From Solirubrobacter sp963724195 (GTDB lineage Bacteria; Actinomycetota; Thermoleophilia; Solirubrobacterales; Solirubrobacteraceae), in NCBI GenBank assembly GCA_963724195.1, contig CAVRTQ010000002.1, forward strand, positions 62,001 through 126,000: DNA of 64,000 nt, written 5' to 3'. Position 1 is the stretch's first letter; each line of letters starts with the position of its first letter. Positions 54,296 to 62,991 of this stretch are shown piece after piece. The position numbers and the translations under genes are program-made. The notes below the pieces were generated by a model. It did no database searches. It saw only the letters and a program-made list of their open reading frames with translations, and was not told the DNA's origin.

Positions 54296-54887
54296 CTATT
54301 CGCGGCGTTCGTAATGCAGAATCGCGAGTTCGGTCGAGGCCGTGGTGGCGCCGTTGCCGTTCGTGCGGCGGTCGGCGGCGCGCAGGTTGATCTCCCGCGC
54401 CCGCTCGATCGTCTCGCGCAGCAGGTCGGCGATCTCGGTCTGCGCCTCCTCGTCCAGCTCCAGCGGCGCGCGCAGCACGACGCTGGACGGCGCCGTCGAA
54501 GCCGCCGCCGTCGGCGGCCGCGGTGACGCTGCCGAAGATGTGCTGCAGGTTCTGGCCGAGGATGCCGCGGCGGGCGGAGCGGGGCAGCTTCTGCCAGTCC
54601 GCCTCACTGAACCAGACGGTCGTCACCGCGCGATAGAAGTGCTCGAGCGCGCCGCGCCGGGGCTCGGTTCGCACCAGTTCGATGGCGCCGAGATCGTTCA
54701 GCAGACGGATGTGGTAGCTGACCCGACCCAGCGGCAGGTCCAGCTCGCGCGCCAGCTGATTCGGGCTGGCGGTGCGCCCGTCCAGCATGCCCAGCAACCG
54801 GTGTCGCAGCGGATGGGAAATCGCCCTGAGCAGCGATTCATCGAGTTCGCCCGATCCCTGCGTCGGGTGCGTTTCGGCTTCGGCCAT
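54296..54887 (-). CDS. ArsR-type winged-helix regulator (frameshifted)
   Basis: HTH protein of about 195 residues: ISHPLRHRLLGMLDGRTASP, then NQLARELDLPLGRVSYHIRL. One extra base near 54497 breaks the C-terminal half; removing it gives VSVVLRAPLELDEEAQTEIA and the end LAILHYERRE, stop at 54296. The effector domain has no metal-site cysteines. Stands next to the MFS gene, so probably regulates it. Confidence 0.83.
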
Positions 54888-54925
54888 TGCTACCTCCAGA
54901 CGACGAAATCCAATCTACGCCTCCT

Positions 54926-54958
54926 GACGCAAAAAGTCATCACGCTGTCAACTTTGCG
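54926..54958 (-). promoter_or_regulatory. Inverted repeat upstream of the ArsR-type gene
   Basis: ACGCAAA (54926-54932) and TTTGCGT (54952-54958), 19 nt apart, enclosing a TTGACA box on the minus strand (54945-54950). Possible operator for the ArsR-type regulator. Also touches the end of the HAD gene. Confidence 0.4.
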
Positions 54959-55628
54959 TGGCCGTCTCGCCTGGTGCGGGAGGTTCGGATCCCTCAAGCG
55001 ACCCCAACGCAAGTATTTCGGCAGCCCTTATTATGTTGACGACGCGGTCCGCTACTGCGAGTGTCGATTCGGTCCCGGGTACTCGGCAGACACCGAGTGT
55101 CGGCATGCCCGCTGCGCGCCCCGCGGCCACGCCCGGCGCCGAATCCTCGACGACGACGCACCGTCGTGGATCTACCCCGAGGCGGTGCGCGGCAAGGATG
55201 AACATGTCGGGTGCGGGCTTGCCGCGGGACACCTCGTCGCCCGCGACGCTGATCTCGAACTGGAAGCCGCCGCCCGCGAGCGTCCGGTCCAGCCGTTCAC
55301 GCACCGACGAGGAAGCCACGGCCACCGGGATGCCGCTCGCCCGCAGCTCGGCGAGGGCCTGAACGGCGTCGTCGAACGGCTTCAGCTGTTCGTCGTAGAG
55401 CGCGAACAGTTCGGCGCGCAACTCCGGCCACAGCACTTCGGCGCGCGGGATCTCCACCCGCTCGCCCAGATAGGCGTGGGTGTGCTGGTAGGTGGTGCCG
55501 GTGACCGCCTCGAGATCGGCGTCCGTGAGCGTGTAGCCGTAGGGCGTGAGCGTGCGTCGCCACGCCTCGCCCGCGAGCGGCTCGGAGTCCACCAGCGTTC
55601 CGTCGCAGTCGAAGATCACCCCGATCAA
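54948..55628 (-). CDS. HAD-family hydrolase (beta-phosphoglucomutase-like)
   Basis: A 226-residue HAD-IA protein: motif I VIFDCDGTLVDSEP, motif II VAVASSSVRERLDR, motif III Lys in SRGKPAPDMFILA, motif IV VVEDSAPGVAAGRAAGM. Similar to sugar phosphatases and beta-phosphoglucomutase. TTG start. Substrate unknown. The minus-strand gene is followed by the ArsR-type regulator's promoter repeat. Confidence 0.88.
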   Translation of the reverse strand: MIGVIFDCDGTLVDSEPLAGEAWRRTLTPYGYTLTDADLEAVTGTTYQHTHAYLGERVEIPRAEVLWPELRAELFALYDEQLKPFDDAVQALAELRASGIPVAVASSSVRERLDRTLAGGGFQFEISVAGDEVSRGKPAPDMFILAAHRLGVDPRRCVVVEDSAPGVAAGRAAGMPTLGVCRVPGTESTLAVADRVVNIIRAAEILALGSLEGSEPPAPGETATQS

Positions 55629-55654
55629 GGCGCGAGAGCCTAGCCTTCGCGCGG

Positions 55655-56116
55655 ATGGATCCAGCGTTGAAGGCCGGTCTGGTCGGCGCGGTCGTCTCCG
55701 GCGCGCCGTCGACCGTGTGGACGCTGCTCGAGGGCGGCGACGTCACCGAGGGCGGGCGCGCGCTCGGGAAGGTCCTGCTCCCGCGCGAGGAGCGGACCTG
55801 GGTGCTGCTGGCCGCGGGGGCGCCGGTGCACGGAGTGCTGTCGCTCGGCTGGGCGTACGTGCTGGCCGCCGTGCTGCCAGAGCGCGGCGAGGCGGTGGCG
55901 GGCGTCGTCGGCGGGTTGGGCATCGCGGCGCTCGACCTGGCGGTGCTCGGCCGGTGCTTCCCGCCGATCGCCGCCCTCCCCCAGGGCCGGCAGTGGGCCG
56001 ATCACGTGGCCTTCGGGCTGTCCGTCGGGCTCGTGCTGCGAAAGTCCCGGCATGCGCGCGATCGTGATCGAGGAGAAGGGCGGGCCGGACGTCCTGCAGC
56101 TGCGGGACGAGCCTGA
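55655..56116 (+). CDS. Membrane protein of unknown function
   Basis: A protein of about 130 residues: MDPALKAGLVGAVVSGAPST, then three or four hydrophobic helices (TWVLLAAGAPVHGVLSLGWA, VAGVVGGLGIAALDLAVLGR). It runs 65 bp into the next gene in a different frame; the native end is probably near 56,050, after LSVGLVLRKSR, with a lost stop or genuine overlap. No family recognised. Confidence 0.6.
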   Translation: MDPALKAGLVGAVVSGAPSTVWTLLEGGDVTEGGRALGKVLLPREERTWVLLAAGAPVHGVLSLGWAYVLAAVLPERGEAVAGVVGGLGIAALDLAVLGRCFPPIAALPQGRQWADHVAFGLSVGLVLRKSRHARDRDRGEGRAGRPAAAGRA

Positions 56117-57006
56117 GCCCAAGGCGGGAGACGGCGAGCTGCTGGTGCAGGTCGAGGCGGTGGGCGTCAACTACCGCGACGTCTACGAGCGAGAGGGGCG
56201 CGGCGCCGCGTACGGGAACGCGAAGGTGCCGCTGATCGTCGGGGCCGAGGGCGCGGGCGTCGTGCTGCGCGGCGCCGGGGAGTTCGCCGAGGGCGACCGG
56301 GTCGGCTGGGTGGCGGCGCCGGCGTCGTACGCCGAGCGGGTGACGGTGCCCGTGGGCGCGGCGATCCCGGTGCCCGACGGGGTGACGAGCGAGCAGGCCG
56401 CGGCCGTGCTCCTGCAGGGCATGACCGCCCACTACCTCGCGTACTCGACCTACGCCGTGCAGCGCGACGACGTGGTGATCGTGCACGCGGCGGCCGGCGG
56501 CGTCGGCCTCTTGCTCACCCAGATGTGTCAAGGCGCTGGGCGCCCACGTGCTGGCGACGACGTCGACGGCCGAGAAGGCGGAGCTCGCGCGCGGCGCGGG
56601 CGCGGACGAGACGCTGGGCTACGAGGACTTCCGCGAGCGCGCGCTGGCGCTGGGCGGCGCGCACGTGGTCTACGACGCGATCGGCGCGACGACGTTCGCG
56701 GACAGCCTCGCCTCCCTGCGCGCCCGCGGGTTCATGGTGCTCTACGGCATGGCGAGCGGGCCGGCGCCCGAGCTCGACCCGCAGGCGCTGCAGGCGAAGT
56801 CGCTGTACGTGACCCGGCCGGGGCTTCCGCAGTACATCGCCACGCGCGAGGCGCTGCTCGAGCGGGCGGGCGCGGTGCTCGGGTGGGTCGCCGACGGGTC
56901 CTTGGACGTGCACATCGGCGAGCGCTATCCGCTCGAGGACGCTCGGCGCGCGCACGAGGACCTGGAAGCGCGCCGGACCACCGGAAAATTGCTCTTGATC
57001 CCGTGA
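56052..57006 (+). CDS. Quinone oxidoreductase, zinc-independent MDR family (frameshifted)
   Basis: NADPH-dependent MDR-family enzyme (zeta-crystallin type), about 317 residues. N-terminal GroES-like domain (VEAVGVNYRDVYEREGRG, VGAEGAGVVLR); Rossmann fold with VVIVHAAAGGVGLLLTQM. One extra T near 56526 shifts the frame; removing it gives VKALGAHVLATTSTAEKAEL and a normal end TTGKLLLIP. No zinc cysteines. Starts inside the upstream gene's end. Confidence 0.87.
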
Positions 57007-57012
57007 CGTATC

Positions 57013-57063
57013 AGCGGGCTTGATCGTCGCTCTGTTCGGGTGCATGACGACGTCAAGCCCGCT
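57013..57063 (+). terminator. Long hairpin between oxidoreductase and sigma factor genes
   Basis: AGCGGGCTTGATCGTCG pairs with CGACGTCAAGCCCGCT (one bulged T, otherwise perfect 16 bp), 6 bp after the oxidoreductase stop. No T-run after it. It either ends the upstream message or acts in the leader of the sigma gene; it excludes the upstream ATG at 57044 as a comfortable start. Confidence 0.6.
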
Positions 57064-57082
57064 CATGGTACGTTCGCGCGAC

Positions 57083-57652
57083 ATGGCTGAGGTGGCTGCT
57101 CTGGTGCACGCCGCCGCGGACGGAGATCGCGCCGCCTGGGACGCCCTGGTGGACCGCTACAACGGACTCGTGTGGTCCGTGGCCCGGTCCCACCGGCTGT
57201 CCGCGGTGGATGCCTCCGACGTGGTGCAGACGACCTGGCTCCGGCTGGTCGAGCACCTCGGTCGCCTACAGGACCCTGAGCGCGTCGGCGCCTGGCTCGC
57301 CACGACGGCGCGCCGGGAGTGCCTGCGCACGTTGCGTCACTCCGCTCGGATGGTTGTCAGTGAAGAGCCGCCGGAACAGGTCACGGAGCCGCAATTGGAC
57401 GCCGCGTTGCTGGTGGAGGAGCGCGACCGCGCGCTGTGGCAGGCCTTCGGCGGGCTCTCTGAGCGCTGCCAGGGACTGTTGCGGCTCCTGGTCGCGGACC
57501 CGCCCCCCAGCTACGACGAGGTGTCCGCCGCGCTGGACATGCCGATCGGGAGTATCGGTCCGACCCGTCAGCGGTGCCTGGATCGGCTCCGCGGGTTGGC
57601 CGAGGGCGAAGGCGTCACCGCCCAAGACACCTCTGGAGGGAACCAGCCATGA
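57083..57652 (+). CDS. ECF-type RNA polymerase sigma factor
   Basis: A sigma-70-family ECF factor of about 189 residues. Region 2: AAWDALVDRYNGLVWSVARS, ASDVVQTTWLRLVEHLGRLQ; region 4: GLSERCQGLLRLLVADPPPS, ALDMPIGSIGPTRQRCLDRL. Alternative starts at 57044 and 57065 exist; 57083 begins the usual family head and is beyond the hairpin. Overlaps the next gene as ATGA. No anti-sigma gene is seen; the following two genes seem to be its partners. Confidence 0.87.
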   Translation: MAEVAALVHAAADGDRAAWDALVDRYNGLVWSVARSHRLSAVDASDVVQTTWLRLVEHLGRLQDPERVGAWLATTARRECLRTLRHSARMVVSEEPPEQVTEPQLDAALLVEERDRALWQAFGGLSERCQGLLRLLVADPPPSYDEVSAALDMPIGSIGPTRQRCLDRLRGLAEGEGVTAQDTSGGNQP

Positions 57653-58104
57653 CCGGTCACGATGCTTTGGAAGCCCGCCTACGCGGGATCGTCTCGCACC
57701 TGGACGGGGTGCCGCCGCTGGTCGACGAAGGCGCGCGCGCCGCGTTCGGCTGGCGCACGATCGACGCCGACCTCGCCGAGCTGATGCGCGATTCGGCCGA
57801 CGAGCTCGCGGAGGCCGGCGTCCGCGGGCCCGGCGGGGCGCGGCAGCTCTCGTTCGAATCTCCCGCGCTGGGCATCGAGCTGGAAGTCGTCGAGACCGGG
57901 CCGCGGGTGCGCCGCGTCGAGGGCCAGTTGCTGCCGCCGGGCGAGGCGACGGTGATGGTCGAGCGGCCTGACGGCGAGCCGGCCGTGTCCGTGCGCGCGG
58001 ACGAGCTCGGGCGCTTCGTGTTGGACGGCCTGCGCGCCGGCGTCGTGCGGCTGCACGTGCTGCTGCGGGACGCGCAGGTCGCCGTGCCCTGGACCGCGAT
58101 CTAG
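57649..58104 (+). CDS. Unknown protein encoded between sigma factor and CHAT protein
   Basis: A 151-residue soluble protein. The N-terminal half is helical (MTGHDALEARLRGIVSHLDG, DLAELMRDSADELAEAG); the C-terminal half is beta-rich, Ig/prealbumin-like (GQLLPPGEATVMVERPDGEP, VLDGLRAGVVRLHVLL). GGAGGG lies 8 bp before the ATG, which overlaps the sigma stop. Not recognised as an anti-sigma factor; it has no membrane helix or zinc motif. May be a surface-adaptor of the sigma-CHAT module. Confidence 0.7.
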   Translation: MTGHDALEARLRGIVSHLDGVPPLVDEGARAAFGWRTIDADLAELMRDSADELAEAGVRGPGGARQLSFESPALGIELEVVETGPRVRRVEGQLLPPGEATVMVERPDGEPAVSVRADELGRFVLDGLRAGVVRLHVLLRDAQVAVPWTAI

Positions 58105-58191
58105 CCGGGTCTGCCCGCTCGCTTTCGCTGAGCGCAAGTTTCGGGGCATACCCCCAAGAATCTCGCAAGGCCGGGGCCATAGGCTCCCGCT

Positions 58192-60957
58192 GTGCTCGCT
58201 GTTGCCGAGGAGGCCGTCCGGCTCGCTTCCGCTGACGCGCGGGAGGCGCAGCGGCTCGCCGGCGACGCGCTCGTTCGTGCCGAGGATCTGGAGACCCGGT
58301 CGGTCGCCGAGCGGGCTCTCGGGCTGGCGGCGATCGAGCTCGGCGACGTGAGCGGCGCGGTCGCGCACTTGCAGCGGGCGGTCGCGCTGGGGGACGAGCG
58401 ACGCGCCGCCGAGGCGCAGATGAGCCTCGCTCTGGCGTTGACGCTGCAGGGCGACACGGGAGGAGCGTTGGCGGCGCTGGACGCGGCCGAGCCGGCGTTG
58501 GAGGGGCACCTGCGCGCCCGCGTGCAAGGACAGCGCGCGGTGGTGCTGCAGAAGCTCGGGCGGCTCGACGAGGCGCTGCGCGGCTATCGGCGACCGTTGC
58601 GCGCGCACCGGCGGGCCGGCGACCGGCTGTGGGAGGCACGCCTGTTGTGCAACCGCGGCGTGCTGCAGGTCTACCGGGGCGCGCTGGGTGCCGCCGAGGC
58701 GGACCTCGCGTTGGCCGAGGAGATCCACGAGTCGATCGGCCAGGCGCTCGCCGCGACCCAGGTCCGCCACAACCGCGGCTGGGTGGCCGCCCGCAGCGGC
58801 GACGTCCCGCTGGCCCTCGAGTGGTTCGACCGCGTCGAAGCCGAGTACCGCGCCCACGACGTCCCGCTGGCCCTGCTCCTGATGGACCGCTGCGAAGTGC
58901 TGCTGTCCGCGCGGCTGGCCGCGGAGGCGAAAGCGAACGCCGACGCGGCGGTGAAGGAGCTCGCCGCCGCGGGCTTCGGCGCCGACCTCGCCGAAGCGCG
59001 CCTCCTCGCCGCCCACGCCGAGCTGCTCGTCGGCGACACCGCGGCCGCGCGCGACCACGCCGTCCACGCGGCCCACGCCTTCACCCGTCAGCACCGCCCG
59101 GGCTGGGCCGCGCTGGCCCGCGCCGCCGCGGCGGAGGCCGCGTGGGCGGAGGTGGAGGACGAGCGACGGGAGGCGCAGCGGCGGCGCGGCGGGGCGCGAG
59201 CGCGCGGCTCGGGCAAGGCCGCGCTGTTCGCGGCGCAGCGGGCGTTGCGGTCGCTCGAGGCCGTGGGGTGGGAGGTGGAGGCGCTCGATGCGCGGCTGAT
59301 CGCCGGGCGCGCGGCGCTCGAGCTCGGACAGCCGCGGCTGGCGCGGCGGCAGCTCGAGCTCGCGGCGGCCGGGCGCGACCGCGGTCCGGTGCAGGTCAGG
59401 ACGCGCGGGTGGCACGCCGCGGCGCTGGTGCGGCTGTCGCAAGGCGACCGGCGCGGGGCGAGCGCCGCGGTCGCGGCCGGGTTGCGCGCGCTCGAAGCGC
59501 ACCGGATGACGCTCGGGGCGACGGAGCTGCGCGCGCACGCGTCGGGGCATGGCGAAGAGCTCGCGACGCTCGGGCTGCGCCTCGCGATCGAGTCCGGCTC
59601 GGCCGCGCGCGTGCTGACGGCCGCGGAGCGCCGACGCGCCGCGGGCCTGATGCTGCGCCCGGCGCGCCCACCCGACGACGAGGCGCTGGCTCACGACCTG
59701 CAGGAGCTCCGCCGCGTGTCCGCGGCGCTCGACGTCGCGCTCCGCGAGGGCCGCCGCGAGCCCGAGTTGCTCCGCCGCCAGGCCGCGCTCGAACGGTCCG
59801 TGCGCCGCCGCGCCCTCCGCGCCCGGGGGGAAGCCGCGCCGCACGTGTACGTAGGCGGCGACGGCGGCGCGGCGCGAGGCCACGCAGGGGCGGCGGGCGA
59901 CCAGCGCGCGGGCGGCGGCGGCGCGCGCGGCGTCGATGCGGGCGCGCGACGGGAGAGCGGGGTGTTCCAGCTCGAGGAGCCGGCGCCGTCGACGAGCACG
60001 CTTGCGGACGCGCTCGGGGAGCGGGCGGTGGTGGAGTTCGTGGCGCTCGACGGGGACCTGTTCGCCGTGACGCTCGTGGACGGGCGGGCGCGGCTGCACC
60101 GGTTGGGCGCGGAGGCGCAGGTGGAGAAGGAGGTCGGGAGCCTGCGGTTCGGGCTGCGCAACCTCGCGACCGCAAGGCCCGGGAGCCGGGCGGCGGAAGG
60201 GATGGCGCAGGTGGTCGCGACCGTGGCGGAGCGGCTCGACGCGCTCCTGCTGCACCCGCTGAAGCTCGGAAGCGGGCCGCTCGTGCTCGTGCCGACCGGT
60301 GCGCTGCACGCGCTGCCGTGGTCGATGCTGCCGAGCCTGGCGGAGCGGCCGGTGGCGGTGGCGCCTTCGCTCCGGCTCTGGCACCGGGCGGCGACCGAAC
60401 CGCAACCCACCCACCCGAAGCGGGTGTTCGTCGCCGGCCCCCGCCTGCCGGCCGCGACGGAGGAGGTCGAGGTGCTGGCCCAGCGCCATCCCGAGGCGCT
60501 GACGCTCACGCAGGGCGACGCCACCGTGGACAACGTGGCGCGCGCGCTCGACGGCGCGGACTCGGTGCACATCGCGGCGCACGGCCGGTTCCGCGACGAC
60601 AACCCGTTGTTCTGCAGCTTGGAGCTGGCGGACGGGAACGTCACGGTCTACGACCTCGAGCGCCTGCGCAAGGTGCCGCAGCGGATCGTGCTGTCCAGCT
60701 GCGAATCCGGCCTCTCGGCCGTGCACGCGGGTGACGAGCTGATGGGGTTCACGGCGGCGCTGTTCGCGCTCGGCACGTGCACGATCGTCGCGGCGGTCGT
60801 GCCCGTCCCGGATGAGGCCACGAAGGGCCTGATGCTGGCGCTGGACGAAGAGTTGACGAAGGGCACGCAACCCGCGCAGGCGCTGGTGAACGCGCGGCGC
60901 GATAAAGCGAAGATGAGCGTCGCGGCCGCAGCGTTCGTCTGTTTCGGAGCGGGCTGA
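58192..60957 (+). CDS. TPR-CHAT caspase-like protease protein
   Basis: A 921-residue protein. Residues 1 to about 450 are TPR-like helical repeats (RAVALGDERRAAEAQMSLAL, LLCNRGVLQVYRGALGAAEA, RHNRGWVAARSGDVPLALEW). The C-terminal 300 residues form a CHAT domain: LVLVPTGALHALPWSMLPSL, catalytic His in VHIAAHGRF, catalytic Cys in IVLSSCESGLSA, and GFTAALFALGTCTIVA. A low-complexity glycine/arginine linker lies at about 545-585. CHAT proteins are caspase-related peptidases linked to immunity and cell death in bacteria. GTG start. Probably in one unit with the sigma factor and unknown protein. Confidence 0.9.
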   Translation: MLAVAEEAVRLASADAREAQRLAGDALVRAEDLETRSVAERALGLAAIELGDVSGAVAHLQRAVALGDERRAAEAQMSLALALTLQGDTGGALAALDAAEPALEGHLRARVQGQRAVVLQKLGRLDEALRGYRRPLRAHRRAGDRLWEARLLCNRGVLQVYRGALGAAEADLALAEEIHESIGQALAATQVRHNRGWVAARSGDVPLALEWFDRVEAEYRAHDVPLALLLMDRCEVLLSARLAAEAKANADAAVKELAAAGFGADLAEARLLAAHAELLVGDTAAARDHAVHAAHAFTRQHRPGWAALARAAAAEAAWAEVEDERREAQRRRGGARARGSGKAALFAAQRALRSLEAVGWEVEALDARLIAGRAALELGQPRLARRQLELAAAGRDRGPVQVRTRGWHAAALVRLSQGDRRGASAAVAAGLRALEAHRMTLGATELRAHASGHGEELATLGLRLAIESGSAARVLTAAERRRAAGLMLRPARPPDDEALAHDLQELRRVSAALDVALREGRREPELLRRQAALERSVRRRALRARGEAAPHVYVGGDGGAARGHAGAAGDQRAGGGGARGVDAGARRESGVFQLEEPAPSTSTLADALGERAVVEFVALDGDLFAVTLVDGRARLHRLGAEAQVEKEVGSLRFGLRNLATARPGSRAAEGMAQVVATVAERLDALLLHPLKLGSGPLVLVPTGALHALPWSMLPSLAERPVAVAPSLRLWHRAATEPQPTHPKRVFVAGPRLPAATEEVEVLAQRHPEALTLTQGDATVDNVARALDGADSVHIAAHGRFRDDNPLFCSLELADGNVTVYDLERLRKVPQRIVLSSCESGLSAVHAGDELMGFTAALFALGTCTIVAAVVPVPDEATKGLMLALDEELTKGTQPAQALVNARRDKAKMSVAAAAFVCFGAG

Positions 60958-60971
60958 CTACCCTTCGCAAC

Positions 60972-61592
60972 GTGAAGACGAAGCCGCTCCGCTCGACGGT
61001 CGAGCTCATCCTGACCGTCGCGGTGGCGTTGTTCTTCGCCCTGACGATCCAGGCGTTCGCCGTCAAGCCCTACCGCATCCCGTCCGAGTCGATGGTGCCC
61101 ACCCTGGAGAAGGGTCAGCGCATCCTCGTCAACCGGTTCAGCCACAAGATCGGGGGCGACCCCAAGCTCGGGGACGTCACGGTCTTCACCCCACCGGACG
61201 GCGCCGACAACGGCGAGTGCGGGAACGCGGGCCAGGGCCCGTTCTACGAGGGTGGCGCGGAGTCGCGCCAGTCGTGCGCGCAGCCGACCGGCAAGAAGGC
61301 GGACACGACGTTCGTCAAGCGCGTCGTCGGCATGCCGGGCGACACGATCGCGGTCGTCAACGGCCGCGTGATCCGCAACGGCAAGCGCACCGACGAGCCG
61401 TTCGCGTCCGAGTGCGCGGGCCCGGAGTGCAACCTGAACGAGATCAAGGTCCCCGCGGGCGCGTACTTCATGATGGGCGACAACCGCGGCAACTCGGCCG
61501 ACAGCCGCTTCTGGGGCCCGGTCCCGCGCAAGTGGATCATCGGCAAGGCGGTCGCCACCTACTGGCCGCCGCAGGAGATGGGCGGGGTGTAA
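60972..61592 (+). CDS. lepB: Signal peptidase I
   Basis: Membrane serine protease removing signal peptides; 206 residues. One N-terminal membrane anchor (STVELILTVAVALFFALTIQ), catalytic Ser in RIPSESMVPTLEKGQRILVN, catalytic Lys in FVKRVVGMPGDTI, and the GDNRGNSADSRFWGPV box. GTG start, 14 bp after the CHAT gene. Small hairpins (AGGGG-TT-CCCCT at 61608-61619) follow the stop. Confidence 0.96.
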   Translation: MKTKPLRSTVELILTVAVALFFALTIQAFAVKPYRIPSESMVPTLEKGQRILVNRFSHKIGGDPKLGDVTVFTPPDGADNGECGNAGQGPFYEGGAESRQSCAQPTGKKADTTFVKRVVGMPGDTIAVVNGRVIRNGKRTDEPFASECAGPECNLNEIKVPAGAYFMMGDNRGNSADSRFWGPVPRKWIIGKAVATYWPPQEMGGV

Positions 61593-61655
61593 CCCCACCT
61601 CGTTACTAGGGGTTCCCCTGATGTGCGGGCGCACGACGCGCCCGAACATCGGGGG

Positions 61656-62991
61656 ATGCTGATCACGGACCGCCCCTCCGCCGACGTCGAAGCCCTCCGC
61701 GCCCGCCTCCACGGCGAGGTCTTCGGTCCCGACGACGCCGGCTATGACGAGCATCGCAAGCCCTGGAACCGCGCCGTCGATCAGCGCCCCGCGGCCGTCG
61801 CCTTCCCGCGCACCGACGAGGACGTCGTCACGCTCGTCGAATCACGCCCGCGAACCGCGGCCTCGAGCTCGCGCCCCAGGCCACGGGCCACGGCGCGGGC
61901 GCGACCGGCACGCTCGAGCGCACGATCCTCGTCTCCACCAAGCACATGCGCGGCGTCCGGATCGACCCCAACGACGCGCATCGCCCGCGTCCGCGCCGGC
62001 AACGTCTGGTGCGACGTCACCGTCCCCGCCGCCCTGTACGGCCTCGCCCCGCTGGCGGGCAGCGCGCCGGACGTCGGCATCGTCGGCTACACGCTCGGCG
62101 GCGGCCTGGGCTGGCTCGCCCGCGCGCACGGCTGGGCGTGCAACAGCGTCACGGCGATCGAGCTCGTGACCGCCGACGGCCGGCTCGTCCGCACCGACAC
62201 CCGCACCGAGCCGGAGCTGTTCTGGGCCCTGCGCGGCGGCGGCAGCAGCGTACGGCATCGTCACCGCGATCGAGTTCGAGCTCTACCCGGTGACCGAGCT
62301 CCACGCCGGCGCGCTCCTGTTCCCCGGCGCCCGCGCCCAGGAGGTGTTCACCGCCTGGCGTGATTGGACGCGCACCGTGCCGGACGAGGTCACGTCGCTG
62401 TGCCGGCTCGTCAGCCCGCCCGGGGGCGACCCGATCGTGCTGGTGGAGGTCGCGATCCTCGGCGACGACGCCGCCCTCGCCCCGCTGCGCGCGCTGCAGC
62501 CGGTCGCCGACCTCGTCTCCCCCATGACGCCGGACCGCCTGACCGAGATCCACAACGACCCGAAGGAGCCGAGCGCCGGCGCCTCCGGCCACCGGCTGCT
62601 GAACGACGTGCCGGACGGCGCGCTCGCGCAGCTGATCGACCACGCCGGAGGCCCCCTCGTCAGCGTCGAGCTCCGTCACCTCGGCGGCGAGCTCTCCCGC
62701 GGCAGCGTGTGCAACGGCGCGCTGAACGACGTGAAGGCCGAGTTCGCGCTGTTCGCCGTCGGCCTCGTGCCGGACGCGCAGGCGGCGATGACCGTCGACG
62801 CCGCCCTCTCCCGCCTGACCGACGCGCTGGAGCCGTGGGACGCGGGCCGCGCGCTCGTGAACTTCACCGAGAAGGCGGTCCGCTTCCACGACGGCTTCAC
62901 CCAGCACCGCCTGCGTGCGCTCAAGGCGCAGCTCGACGGTGCCGGGATGTTCGCCGCGCGCTCGACTACGGGTTCGTCGTCGAGAGCGTGA
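61656..62991 (+). CDS. FAD-linked oxidase (berberine-bridge/GlcD type), several frame breaks
   Basis: Flavoprotein with the PP-loop FAD domain: AVAFPRTDEDVVTLVE, then QATGHGAGATG (His-containing loop, possible covalent FAD site), VRAGNVWCDV, and GIVGYTLGGGLGWLARAHGW. Frame breaks occur near 61845, 61975 and 62252; corrected, the sequence continues YGIVTAIEFELYPVTELHAG to RFHDGFTQHRLRALKAQLDG. The usual C-terminal end is short and is overlapped by the convergent gene. Substrate unknown. Confidence 0.78.
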
